A DNA stretch of 64,000 nt from MFD01275-c22 sp963705885 (GTDB lineage: Bacteria; Actinomycetota; Actinomycetes; JACCUZ01), in the NCBI GenBank assembly GCA_963705885.1, contig OY970120.1, forward strand, positions 1,674,001 through 1,738,000, in the 5' to 3' direction. Positions within the stretch are counted from its first letter, which is position 1; the number at the start of each line of letters is the position of its first letter. The translations under genes and the position numbers were made by a program. Under the pieces are notes generated by a model. It did no database searches, had not been told where the DNA came from, and worked only from the letters and a program-made list of their open reading frames with translations. Below, in pieces: positions 1 through 8,163 of the stretch.

Positions 1-799
1 GCCGCTCCTGCAGCGCCGCGAGGTCGCGCAGCGCGAACTGGCGGTGCCACCACTCCTCGTTGAGCAGGGTGAGCAGGCACTCGCGGACCGGGTGGCTCCG
101 CTGCTCCGGCCAGCCCGGCGCCTCGACGGCGACGGTGTCGGAGGCGAGTGTCGCGTCGTCGAGCGTGTCGACGTAGCGGCGGACCGCCGCCTGCCGATCG
201 AGCCGCAGCGCGAGGGCCTCGTCGAGCGACGGCCGTGCCGCGCGGTCGCGCGGCACGCCCTCGGTGTCGGGCATCTGGTCCCAGGGCAGCGACAGGGCTG
301 CCCAGGGCCGCGGGTCGCCGAGGATCGCGCGGTGCAGCCAGCACTCGGTCGCGAACGCGAGGTGCCGCAGCGTCTCGATGAACGACCACTCGCCGTCGAC
401 CGACTCGTGCAGCGCGTCCTCGGGCAGCCCCCTGGCGTGCTCGACGGTCTCGGCCCACAGTCGCTCGAGGGTGTCCCACGCCTCGCGGAACCCGTCCGGG
501 TCGGTGGGCCGCATCGTGGCCAGGTCGGGGTCGCGACGCTCCAGCTCGGCCTGGACCAGCGGTGCGACGTCCACGCCGTTGACGGTGAGGCCGTCGATCT
601 CTCCCTCGATCCGCACGTTGACGAAACCGCTGCCGCGCATCACGACGTCCTTGAAGAAGGCCTCGCGGAACTGCGCGCCCGTCAGGTCGACGTCGTCGAA
701 GGCGGCGTCGTTGAGGTGGACCTGGTGGAACGTCGCCCGCTGCAGGTGGACCTGCTCGAAGCGGGAGTCGGCGAGATCCTGCTGGTGGAAGTGGGCCAT
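1..799 (-). CDS. DinB-fold protein with N-terminal pentapeptide-like repeats (3' end cut by window edge)
   Basis: The visible 266 codons begin with a stretch rich in pentapeptide-like units (ADSRF, LQRATF, LNDAAF, LTGAQF) over residues 10-60. A DinB/maleylpyruvate-isomerase-like four-helix domain follows, with ESVDGEWSFIETLRHLAF, a likely metal-ligand His, and NEEWWHRQFALRDL near the cut end. DinB-fold proteins are metal-dependent enzymes, often bacillithiol- or mycothiol-dependent transferases in actinobacteria, but the substrate cannot be read here. The ATG has no Shine-Dalgarno. A TAGCGT hexamer lies on the coding strand at 812-807, exactly 7 nt upstream, so the mRNA is probably leaderless. 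The C-terminus lies beyond base 1. Confidence 0.8.
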   Translation of the reverse strand, partial: MAHFHQQDLADSRFEQVHLQRATFHQVHLNDAAFDDVDLTGAQFREAFFKDVVMRGSGFVNVRIEGEIDGLTVNGVDVAPLVQAELERRDPDLATMRPTDPDGFREAWDTLERLWAETVEHARGLPEDALHESVDGEWSFIETLRHLAFATECWLHRAILGDPRPWAALSLPWDQMPDTEGVPRDRAARPSLDEALALRLDRQAAVRRYVDTLDDATLASDTVAVEAPGWPEQRSHPVRECLLTLLNEEWWHRQFALRDLAALQER

Positions 800-861
800 G
801 GCGCCGACGCTAGCGACGCCCGCCGACAGGTCAGGGCCGCGGCGTTGCACCCGCCGGGCGC

Positions 862-1632
862 TCAGGCGCCGGGACGGCGTCCCCGAGCCACGAGCCCGGG
901 TCCGGTGTGCGGGAACGCGCGCTGCACGGCCCGGAAGGGCAGCGTCCCCACCCGGGCGGCCAGCGCGGTCAGGGACGTCGAGGGCTGCAGGGTCCGCCCC
1001 GACGCGCTCGAGCGCTCCTGCGTCGACGCCTGCGCGACCTCCCCACCGGCAGCGGCCAGCCGACGGCGTCCGGCGGCGTTGCGGCCGGCCTCGAGCAGGT
1101 AGCCCAGCGGCGCCCCGAAGTGCACCAGGTCGACGTCGACGAGCCCTGCGCCGGCGAGCAGCGAGCGCAGCACGGGAGGGTCGTAGCGGCGGAAGTGCCC
1201 GACCATCTCGTCGGCCGCGCCGAACCGCCTCTGCCAGGCAGGGGTCGACAGCAGCACGGACCCGCCCGGACGCAGCCGGTCGACCCACGACCGCAGCGCC
1301 GCGGCGTCGTCCTCGATGTGCTCGATGACCTCGAACGCGCACACGAGGTCGAACGTCTCGTCCGGGCCGACGACCGAGAGGTCGCCGTGGCGCACCTCGC
1401 CGTGGGCGCCGGCGAGCGCGAGCCGCTGCTGGGCGACCGTGCAGGACACCTCGTCCGGCTCGACACCGACGTAGGAGTAGGCCGTGGCGAGCCGGGCGCC
1501 GAAGCCGCCCTGGCCGCAGCCGACCTCGAGCACCCGCAGCGACCGGTCGGGGGCCGGCAGCAGCCGGTGGACGACCTCCCAGCGCAGCCAGCCGTTGGGG
1601 CTCAGCGGCGGGAGTGCGGCGTGGACGGGCAC
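862..1632 (-). CDS. class I SAM-dependent methyltransferase
   Basis: 256 aa. Motif I is VLEVGCGQGGFGARLA, followed by an acidic residue binding the SAM ribose (GVEPDE). The post-motif FDLVCAFEVIEHIEDD and the LRPGGSVLLSTP segment are typical of Methyltransf_11/UbiE-like class I enzymes that methylate small molecules or glycans. The GTG start at 1632 lies one base after the stop of the upstream glycosyltransferase, so the two are almost certainly one operon and the substrate may be a cell-surface sugar. That substrate assignment is inference. The C-terminal tail beyond residue 190 is Ala/Arg-rich and not diagnostic. Confidence 0.85.
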   Translation of the reverse strand: MPVHAALPPLSPNGWLRWEVVHRLLPAPDRSLRVLEVGCGQGGFGARLATAYSYVGVEPDEVSCTVAQQRLALAGAHGEVRHGDLSVVGPDETFDLVCAFEVIEHIEDDAAALRSWVDRLRPGGSVLLSTPAWQRRFGAADEMVGHFRRYDPPVLRSLLAGAGLVDVDLVHFGAPLGYLLEAGRNAAGRRRLAAAGGEVAQASTQERSSASGRTLQPSTSLTALAARVGTLPFRAVQRAFPHTGPGLVARGRRPGA

Positions 1633-1633
1633 G

Positions 1634-2749
1634 TCAGGCCTCCGGGGGGACGAGGGCGAGCAGGCGGTCGTGCAGGGGCCGGACGACGTTCTCCGGGGTG
1701 AACCGGTCGGTGGCGAGCCGGGTGGCGGCCCCCCGGGCGCCGGCCAGCCGGTCGCGGTCGCGGGCCAGCAGGCGGAGCGCCCCCGCCAGCGCGTCCGCGT
1801 CACCGGGCGGCACGAACAGCGCCGCCCCGCCGAGGACCCGTCGCTGCGGTGCGGTGTCCGACGTGACGAGGGCGCAGCCGGCAGCCGCACCCTGGAACAC
1901 CTTGTTCGGCACCACCCGGCGCGCCTTGGGCGCCGTGCCGAAGATCCCGAGACAGACGTCGTGCTCCGACACGAGCCCCGGCAGCTCGCCGGGGGACACC
2001 CAGTCGACCCACCGGACGGTGCGGTTCGCCGCCGCCAGCCGCCTGGTCTCGTCGTGGTCCTGCCCGGTGCCCACCATGGTGACCTCGACCGGCTCCCCGG
2101 CGAGGCAGCCGAGCGCCTCGCCGATGGTGGGCGCCCCCTGCAGGGGGGTGAACAGCCCGAAGAACACCACGCGCAGCGGCCGCGACGAGTCGGCCCGGCC
2201 GGGAGCGGCGACGTACCACTCGCGCGGGGCCCCGACGGCGGCGACGACCGCGCGCCGGCGCACCTGCGCGGGCAGGGCCTCGCGGTGCTCCTCGGTGTCG
2301 ACGACGACGACGTCGGCAGCCCCGAGCGCGGCGGCGTCGAGCGCGCCGAGCATGCGCTGCCGCACTCCGCCGGCGACGCCCCGGTCGGTCGCCGTGTCGC
2401 TCGCGCCGATGAGGTGGTCGAGGACGACGGGTACGTGCGGGAAGAGCCGTCGGGCCAGCAGGACGTCGAAGTGGCCCAGGTAGCCGACGACGACCGCGTC
2501 GGGCCACGAGCCGTCGCGGCGGACCCGCCGGGACCGCACGACGAGCCCGGCCCAGCAGCGCGCGATCCGCCAGGCGAGGCGCGGGAGCCCGGCCGGGTTG
2601 CGCAGCATGCCCACGCGCTGGGCGGTGGACAGGCCCAGCGGGACGTTGCACTCGAGGACCTGGGCACCGCGCTCGCGAAGTCCGTCGCGCAGGACGCCAA
2701 CCCGGGGGTGCGCCGAAGCGTCATAGGTGCCGAAGAACAGGAGGCGCAT
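1634..2749 (-). CDS. glycosyltransferase family 4-like protein
   Basis: 371 aa with a GT-B fold pattern. The N-terminus MRLLFFGTYDASAHPRVG is a Rossmann beginning. The C-terminal half carries FFGLFTPLQGAPTIGEALG, the nucleotide-sugar binding region, and a GAAAGCALVTSD...GGAALFVPPGDADAL ending typical of GT4 enzymes. It probably transfers a sugar from an NDP or prenyl donor to an envelope or capsule acceptor; donor and acceptor are unknown. I chose the ATG at 2749 over an in-frame GTG nine bases upstream because TAGGGT at 2764-2759 sits 9 bp from the ATG but abuts the GTG. It is followed by the methyltransferase gene in the same operon. Confidence 0.85.
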   Translation of the reverse strand: MRLLFFGTYDASAHPRVGVLRDGLRERGAQVLECNVPLGLSTAQRVGMLRNPAGLPRLAWRIARCWAGLVVRSRRVRRDGSWPDAVVVGYLGHFDVLLARRLFPHVPVVLDHLIGASDTATDRGVAGGVRQRMLGALDAAALGAADVVVVDTEEHREALPAQVRRRAVVAAVGAPREWYVAAPGRADSSRPLRVVFFGLFTPLQGAPTIGEALGCLAGEPVEVTMVGTGQDHDETRRLAAANRTVRWVDWVSPGELPGLVSEHDVCLGIFGTAPKARRVVPNKVFQGAAAGCALVTSDTAPQRRVLGGAALFVPPGDADALAGALRLLARDRDRLAGARGAATRLATDRFTPENVVRPLHDRLLALVPPEA

Positions 2750-2841
2750 CGCCGCCACACCCTAGTGGCGGGCCACCCGTCCGCTTATCGTGGTCGGGGC
2801 CCGCTCCGCCCCACCCGCCCCACCAGCCCCGGAAGGACCCC

Positions 2842-4836
2842 ATGCGCCGTCCCCTCCCCCTCCTGCTGACGGCGGGCCTCGTCCTGTCGCTTGCCTCCGC
2901 CGTCGGTGTGGGCGGTGCCGTCCCGGCCGTGGCCGCGCAGTGCCCCGCGTCGGGCGGGGTCACGATGCCGGGGGCGAGCGCGAGCGGTGACGTCGTCTTC
3001 CGCGGAGGCGGCTGGGGTCACGGTCTCGGCATGAGCCAGTACGGCGCGCAGGGGGCCGCGTCGCTGGGCTGCGCGTACGACCAGATCCTCCGCCGCTACT
3101 ACACGGGCACCGAGGTCCGATCGGCCGCGATGCCCGACCTCGTGCGGCTGCGGCTGCTCGACGGGGGCTACCGCGTCGACGTCCGGGCCCACGACGGGCC
3201 ACTCCGCTGGGTGCTCGAGGGGTGCGCGGACGCGGCCTGCCCACCGGTGCAGCCGCAGGGCGCCACCTGGCAGCTGCGGCTCGACGACGCGACCGGCTCG
3301 CAGTACGTCCTCCACGACCTCGGCGTGACCCCCAAGGCCGTCGTCTGGCAGGGCGGGTCGCCGGGGCAGGTGCTGCGGCTGGACCAGGCCGGCACCGTGT
3401 CGCGGGTCACGACGTGGCGCGGCTCGTCGATCTACCTCGACCGGTGGCTGCGCTGGGGCTCGACCGTGCTCGGCATCGACGGCGGCCGCCTCGACGCGGT
3501 CCAGCACATCGGCCCCACGTCGGCCGGGTCGGCGATGGACACCTACCTGTGGGGCATCGCCGAGGTTCCCGCGTCCTTCCCCGTCGAGGCGCTCAAGGCG
3601 CAGGCCGTGGCTGCCCGGACGTACGCCGCGAAGCGCGCCGGCCGCATCCTGCAGCCCACCCCGGCCGACCAGAACTACACCGGCTGGAAGAAGGAGACCG
3701 AGGGGACCGACGGCGCGTGGGGCAAGCGCTGGAAGAGCGCGGTCGACGCCACCAGCGGCAAGGTCGTCGCGAGCGTCGGCGGGGGCATGATCGACGCCTT
3801 CTACTCCTCGTCGATGGGCGGGCACACCGAGGACGAGCGCTACGTGTGGGGCGTCGAGGCGCCGTTCCTGCGCGCGGTGGACGACTCGCGCTGGGACCTC
3901 GCGTCCAGCAACCCGGCCGAGAAGCGCTCCTGGGCCGTCGGGTTCTCGTGGGCCACCCTGGCCACGAAGCTCGGCTTCGACCAGGTGTCGGCCATCTCCG
4001 TCCCGCGGCGCGGCTCGGCTGCCCGGGTCGCCGGCGTCAAGGTCACCGGCGTGCGGGGCGGCACGGTCACGACGACCAGGCTCGAGGGGTGGGACGTGCG
4101 ACAGGCACTCGGGCTGCTCTCTCCCGGCTTCACCATCTCCACCGGCAAGGTCGGCGGGCGCAAGGCCCAGCCGGTCGTCGGTGACTGGGACGGCGACGGC
4201 GACGACGACCCGGGCTGGTTCCGCAACGGCCGGGTCGCGCTCGCGCTGACCGGCAACGGCTCGTCCTGGACCCAGCGCTACCGCTACGGGCGGGCCGGTG
4301 ACGTCGCGGTCGTCGGTGACTGGGACGGCGACGGCGACGACGACCTCGGCGTCTTCCGCGACGGCACCTGGCTGCTGCGCACCGAGCTCTCCGCCGGCCC
4401 TCCGACGACCACCGTCGAGTTCGGGGCGCCGGGCGACAAGCCGGTCGTCGGCAGGTGGCGGAACGGGCGGACGACGGGCATCGGGGTGGTGCGCGGCAAC
4501 CGGTGGATGCTGCGCCGCACGGTGTCGAGCGGTCCGTCGCAGAAGAGCTTCCGCTTCGGCCGGGCGAGCGACACCCCGGTCGTCGGCTCCTGGACACGCT
4601 CCGCGAGGTCGGGCATCGGGGTCGAGCGCGACGGCCGGTGGCTGCTCCGGCAGAGGCGGTCCGCCGGGAAGCCGGGCATCCGGCTGGCCTTCGGCCGGGC
4701 CGCCGACCGCGCGGTCACGGGCGACTGGGACGGCGACGGCAGGACGACCGCCGGCGCCGTACGCGGGACCGTGTTCCACCTGCGGACCACCATCGCGCGA
4801 CGGTCCGCCGTGACCTCCCGCCGCTTCGTCGGGTGA
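2842..4836 (+). CDS. secreted SpoIID/LytB-domain protein with C-terminal VCBS/FG-GAP-like repeats
   Basis: 664 aa. A Sec signal peptide (basic MRRP, hydrophobic core, Ala-x-Ala near residue 32) is followed by FRGGGWGHGLGMSQYGAQ. The SpoIID core runs from about residue 232 (MDTYLWGIAEVPASFPVEAL) to about 430 and includes SSSMGGHTEDERYVWG. In Bacillus, SpoIID is a lytic transglycosylase acting on denuded glycan during engulfment; actinobacterial homologues are exported and their role is unclear. From residue 440 there are about five degenerate blades, three with GDWDGDG calcium-binding-type motifs (residues ~448, ~492, ~627). A GGAAGGA ribosome site precedes the ATG. It is divergent from the glycosyltransferase operon. 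Confidence 0.88.
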   Translation: MRRPLPLLLTAGLVLSLASAVGVGGAVPAVAAQCPASGGVTMPGASASGDVVFRGGGWGHGLGMSQYGAQGAASLGCAYDQILRRYYTGTEVRSAAMPDLVRLRLLDGGYRVDVRAHDGPLRWVLEGCADAACPPVQPQGATWQLRLDDATGSQYVLHDLGVTPKAVVWQGGSPGQVLRLDQAGTVSRVTTWRGSSIYLDRWLRWGSTVLGIDGGRLDAVQHIGPTSAGSAMDTYLWGIAEVPASFPVEALKAQAVAARTYAAKRAGRILQPTPADQNYTGWKKETEGTDGAWGKRWKSAVDATSGKVVASVGGGMIDAFYSSSMGGHTEDERYVWGVEAPFLRAVDDSRWDLASSNPAEKRSWAVGFSWATLATKLGFDQVSAISVPRRGSAARVAGVKVTGVRGGTVTTTRLEGWDVRQALGLLSPGFTISTGKVGGRKAQPVVGDWDGDGDDDPGWFRNGRVALALTGNGSSWTQRYRYGRAGDVAVVGDWDGDGDDDLGVFRDGTWLLRTELSAGPPTTTVEFGAPGDKPVVGRWRNGRTTGIGVVRGNRWMLRRTVSSGPSQKSFRFGRASDTPVVGSWTRSARSGIGVERDGRWLLRQRRSAGKPGIRLAFGRAADRAVTGDWDGDGRTTAGAVRGTVFHLRTTIARRSAVTSRRFVG

Positions 4837-4889
4837 CCGCGCGCCGCACCGTCGGGTGACCTCCTGCAGGCGCCGGTCCGGGCGGCGTA

Positions 4890-4921
4890 GGCTGCGTTGT
4901 GGACCGATGACCGACGCAGCC
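4890..4921. repeat. 8-bp inverted repeat between the SpoIID-like gene and a glycosyltransferase
   Basis: GGCTGCGT (4890-4897) and ACGCAGCC (4914-4921) are perfectly complementary with a 16-nt spacer. The left arm overlaps a TAGGCT hexamer (4888-4893) that resembles a -10 box. It may be an operator or a weak terminator; no U-rich tail is visible. Confidence 0.4.
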
Positions 4922-4974
4922 GACCGGCGCGGCGGATCGGCCGGGGGACCTGACTCGAGGAGTGCGGTACGGGA

Positions 4975-6141
4975 GTGATGACGCCAGTGTCGACCGGGCC
5001 CGAAGGCTCTCCCCGCGTCCTGCTCGACGCGACGGCCGTGCCGGCGGACCGGGGCGGGGTCGGCCGGTACGTCGACGGGCTCGTCGGTGCGCTCTCGGCG
5101 GCCGGGCAGGAGCTGGTCGTCGTCTGCCAGCGCTCGGACGCCGAGCGGTTCACCCGGCTGGCCGGCGAGGCCGAGGTCGTGCCCGGACCCTCGGCCATCT
5201 CCCACCGGCCCGCCCGCCTGGCCTGGGAGCAGACCGGCCTCCCGCTCGTGGCGCAGCAGGTCGGCGCCGACCTGATCCACTCGCCCTACTACACGATCCC
5301 CCTGCACGCGCCGGTGCCCGTGGTCGTGACGCTGCACGACGTCACCTACTTCGCCGAGCCGCACCTGCACTCCGCGGTGCGCACGGGCTTCTACCGGTCG
5401 GCCACCCGGACCGCCGTCCGCCGGGCGGCGCGTGTGGTGGTGCCCTCCCGCGCGACGCGCGACGAGCTCGTGCGGCTGCTCGACGCCGACCCCTCGCGCA
5501 TCGACGTCGCGCACCACGGGGTCGACCTCGCGACGTTCCACCCGCCGAGCGAGACCGAGTGCCGCCGGGTGGCGCAACGGTTCGGGCTGCACGGGCAGCG
5601 CTACATCGCCTTCCTCGGGGTCCTCGAGCGCCGCAAGAACGTGCCGGACCTGGTGCGTGGCTGGGTCACCGCCGTCGAGGGTCTCGACGAGCCACCGGCC
5701 CTGGTGCTGGCCGGCAGCAGCGGCTGGGACGACGCCGTGGACCAGGCCATCGCCGAGGTGCCCGCCCACCTGAAGGTCGTCCGCCCGGGGTTCCTGCGGC
5801 CGGCCGACCTGCCGGGGCTGCTCGGCGGTGCGCTGGTCGTCGCCTACCCGAGCAAGGCCGAGGGCTTCGGGCTGCCGGTCCTGGAGGCGATGGCGTGCGG
5901 GGCGGCGGTGCTCACCGCGCGGCGCCTGTCACTGCCCGAGGTCGGGGGCGACGCCGTCGCCTACACCGAGCCGGACGCCGCGAGCATCGCCGAGTCGCTG
6001 CGCACGCTGATCGAGGACGAGCCGCGACGGCAGGCCCTCTCGCGCTCGGGCCAGGAGCGGGCGAAGGAGTTCACCTGGGAGGCCTCGGCGGCCGCGCACC
6101 TCGAGACCTACCGGCGGGCCGCGGCCGGCGTCACCGTCTGA
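4975..6141 (+). CDS. glycosyltransferase family 4 protein
   Basis: 388 aa GT-B enzyme. The N-terminal half has the flexible glycine loop (PADRGGVGRYVDGLVGAL) and LIHSPYYTIP. The C-terminal half has FLGVLERRKNVPDLVRGW and the GT4 signature EGFGLPVLEAMACGAAVLTA with the paired glutamates of the E-x7-E motif near residue 295. It resembles mannosyltransferases such as WbaZ/MtfB-like enzymes, but donor and acceptor are not provable from sequence. GTG at 4975 and ATG at 4978 are both possible starts; GAGGAG lies about 15 bp upstream. The next gene makes an NDP-sugar and starts 5 bp later, so the pair likely serves one glycan pathway. Confidence 0.88.
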   Translation: MMTPVSTGPEGSPRVLLDATAVPADRGGVGRYVDGLVGALSAAGQELVVVCQRSDAERFTRLAGEAEVVPGPSAISHRPARLAWEQTGLPLVAQQVGADLIHSPYYTIPLHAPVPVVVTLHDVTYFAEPHLHSAVRTGFYRSATRTAVRRAARVVVPSRATRDELVRLLDADPSRIDVAHHGVDLATFHPPSETECRRVAQRFGLHGQRYIAFLGVLERRKNVPDLVRGWVTAVEGLDEPPALVLAGSSGWDDAVDQAIAEVPAHLKVVRPGFLRPADLPGLLGGALVVAYPSKAEGFGLPVLEAMACGAAVLTARRLSLPEVGGDAVAYTEPDAASIAESLRTLIEDEPRRQALSRSGQERAKEFTWEASAAAHLETYRRAAAGVTV

Positions 6142-6146
6142 CCCCC

Positions 6147-7244
6147 ATGACCGAAGCCGTCCTCCTCGTCGGAGGCAAGGGCACCCGCCTGCGCCCCCTC
6201 ACCGTCAACACCCCGAAGCCGATGCTGCCGACGGCGGGGGTGCCCTTCCTGCTGCACGTGCTGGCCCGGGCCGCCGCGGCGGGGGTCGACCACGTGGTGC
6301 TCGCGACGTCGTACCGCCCGGAGGTGTTCCGCGAGGGCATCGGTGACGGGTCGGCGCTCGCGCTCGGCGGGCACCGGCTGCGCGTGGACCTGCTCACCGA
6401 GGAGGTCCCGCTCGGCACGGGCGGCGGCATCCGCAACGCGGCCGCGCTGCTGGACGGCGGTCCCGACGACCCGGTGGTCGTCCTCAACGGTGACGTGCTC
6501 TCGGGCCACGACCTCGCCGCCCAGGTGCGCGCCCATGTCGACGCCGGCGCGGACGCGACGCTGCACCTCACCGAGGTCGGGGACCCCCGGGCCTTCGGAT
6601 GCGTGCCGACCGACGGCGGGGGCCGCGTGACCGCCTTCCTGGAGAAGACTCCCGAGCCGGTCACCAACCGCATCAACGCCGGGTGCTACGTGTTCCGCCG
6701 CCGGGTGATCGACGCCATCCCCGCGGACCGGCCGGTCTCGGTGGAGCGCGAGACGTTCCCGGCGATGGTGGCCGAGGGCTCGCTCGTGCTGGGCCACCTC
6801 GACCCGGCGTACTGGCTCGACCTCGGCACCCCGGCGGCGTTCGTCCAGGGGTCGGCCGACCTGGTGCGGGGCCGGCCCCCGTCCCCCGCCCTGCCCGGCC
6901 CGGTCGGCGAGTGCCTCGTGCTCGCAGGCGGGTCGGTCGCGCGTGACGCGTCGGTCACCGGCGGGACGACGGTCGGCGCTGGTGCCGTCGTGGGCTCTGG
7001 AGCGACGGTCGAGGGCAGCGTGCTGCTCGACGGCGCGGTGGTCGGCGAGGGCGCGGTCGTCCGGCGCAGCGTCGTCGGGGCGTCGGCCCGCGTGGGCGAG
7101 GGCGCGCTGCTCGACGGCGCCGTGGTCGGCGACGGTGCCGTGGTGGGCGCCGGCAACGAGCTCGCGCCGGGCGTCCGCGTCTGGTGCGACGTCACCATCC
7201 CGCCGTACGCGATCCGGTTCTCCCCGGACGAGCCGCCCGCCTGA
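6147..7244 (+). CDS. NDP-sugar pyrophosphorylase, probable mannose-1-phosphate guanylyltransferase
   Basis: 365 aa. The nucleotidyltransferase signature GGKGTRLRPLTVNTPKPML is at the N-terminus. Substrate-binding segments follow: PLGTGGGIRNAA, VVLNGDVL and the EKTPEP region. From about residue 270 there is a left-handed beta-helix of hexapeptide-like repeats (GTTVGAGAVVGSGATVEGSV and on). This architecture matches GDP-mannose pyrophosphorylases and RmlA-like enzymes of actinobacteria. In this chromosomal neighbourhood the family member (Rv3264c) is the GDP-mannose enzyme, and manB plus a phosphomannose isomerase-like gene lie 11-13 kb downstream, so GDP-mannose is the most likely product. Spacing places it in an operon with the preceding glycosyltransferase. 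Confidence 0.85.
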   Translation: MTEAVLLVGGKGTRLRPLTVNTPKPMLPTAGVPFLLHVLARAAAAGVDHVVLATSYRPEVFREGIGDGSALALGGHRLRVDLLTEEVPLGTGGGIRNAAALLDGGPDDPVVVLNGDVLSGHDLAAQVRAHVDAGADATLHLTEVGDPRAFGCVPTDGGGRVTAFLEKTPEPVTNRINAGCYVFRRRVIDAIPADRPVSVERETFPAMVAEGSLVLGHLDPAYWLDLGTPAAFVQGSADLVRGRPPSPALPGPVGECLVLAGGSVARDASVTGGTTVGAGAVVGSGATVEGSVLLDGAVVGEGAVVRRSVVGASARVGEGALLDGAVVGDGAVVGAGNELAPGVRVWCDVTIPPYAIRFSPDEPPA

Positions 7245-7292
7245 CGCGGGGCACCCCTGCGCTCTCCGTGCCGACCGCTCGAGCCCTGTCGC

Positions 7293-7316
7293 AGTGATCA
7301 CGCCGGCGTGATCACT
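7293..7316. repeat. 24-bp perfect palindrome in a convergent intergenic region
   Basis: Half-site AGTGATCACGCC; every base of the 24 pairs. It lies 48 bp past the pyrophosphorylase stop and 101 bp from the DUF3105 stop, so it is between two 3' ends, where an operator would be unusual. Confidence 0.75.
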
Positions 7317-7357
7317 CGTCGCCGACCGCGCCGAATTCGCCGCGCTCGGGCGTCATC

Positions 7358-7375
7358 GATCACGCTCGCGTGATC
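7358..7375. repeat. second copy of the GATCACGC inverted repeat
   Basis: GATCACGC and GCGTGATC flank a 2-bp centre. It shares its half-site with the palindrome centred 62 bp upstream. There is no U-tract, so neither copy is a classical terminator. Confidence 0.7.
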
Positions 7376-7417
7376 ATTTCGCCACCGGGCGGGCGGCCGG
7401 GCGGGTGGGCGGTGACG

Positions 7418-8125
7418 TCAGGCGGCGTTGGGCTCGGGGGAGTCGGACGCGGGGTACTCGGCGACGAAGTCCTCGACGACGGCTCCGCTCGGGGCGCCGC
7501 ACAGCTGGCGGTGCCCCTGCTCGGCACCCCAGTGCGTCAGGGCGACGTGCTTGCCCTCGGGCAGGCGGCCCCGCTCCTGGTCCCACGGCGCGACGATGAA
7601 CTTGCCGCGGGTGTTGTCGTCCTCGCGGGCGCTCGCCGCGAGCTTCTCCAGCTCGTCGCGGTCGGCGCCGGTGACCGTGTCGTCGTACCAGAGGATCGTG
7701 TAGCCGTGCTCGAGGTTGTGCACGAGCTGCTCGACGGCCGGCCGGTCGCGGTCGGTGTAGAACTCGCGCGCGGGGAAGGCCGGCTGCGCCCAGTGGGGGC
7801 CCGACGAGGGCGGGACCTGGTCGTACTCGATGGCCGTCCCGTCCTCGCGGTGGTCGTTGCCGCCGGTGGCCGCGTCGTCGGTCGCGTCGTCGCAGTCAGC
7901 CTCCGCGGCACTCACGCCGAAGGACGACAGCGCCTTGTTGGCCGGGTCGTTGCGGCTGCTCAGGTACGCCGGCACGGCGGCCGCGGCCACGAGCCCGAGC
8001 CCCACGACGCCGGCGAGGACGACGAACAGCACGCTCTTGCGCCGCTGCTTGGACTGCTCGGCCTTGCGCATCGCCTCGATCTTGGCGCGCCGGTCCCGCT
8101 CCTGCTGCTTGCTCTTGTTGGCCAC
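7418..8125 (-). CDS. DUF3105 membrane-anchored protein
   Basis: 235 aa. A charged cytoplasmic N-terminus (KQQERDRRAKIEAMRKAE) precedes one transmembrane helix at about residues 30-53, so most of the protein is outside the membrane. The DUF3105 core has PPSSGPHW, VHNLEHGYTILWY and LTHWGAEQ, with conserved His residues that suggest metal binding. Function is unknown. The start is GTG with no ribosome site. TAGACT on the coding strand (8137-8132) lies 6 nt upstream, so translation is probably leaderless. It is divergent from the DNA glycosylase. Confidence 0.85.
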   Translation of the reverse strand: MANKSKQQERDRRAKIEAMRKAEQSKQRRKSVLFVVLAGVVGLGLVAAAAVPAYLSSRNDPANKALSSFGVSAAEADCDDATDDAATGGNDHREDGTAIEYDQVPPSSGPHWAQPAFPAREFYTDRDRPAVEQLVHNLEHGYTILWYDDTVTGADRDELEKLAASAREDDNTRGKFIVAPWDQERGRLPEGKHVALTHWGAEQGHRQLCGAPSGAVVEDFVAEYPASDSPEPNAA

Positions 8126-8163
8126 CGGCGGAGTCTATGCAACCGACCTGTGAGACTTGGCGC

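Noticed and set aside
2785..5769. 994-codon minus-strand frame opposite the SpoIID-like and GT4 genes
   Set aside because: No family motif; plus-strand genes have signal peptide, ribosome sites and conserved domains.
8137..8163. Upstream ATG of the AlkA-like glycosylase
   Set aside because: It lies in the -10 box of the divergent DUF3105 gene and has bad ribosome-site spacing.
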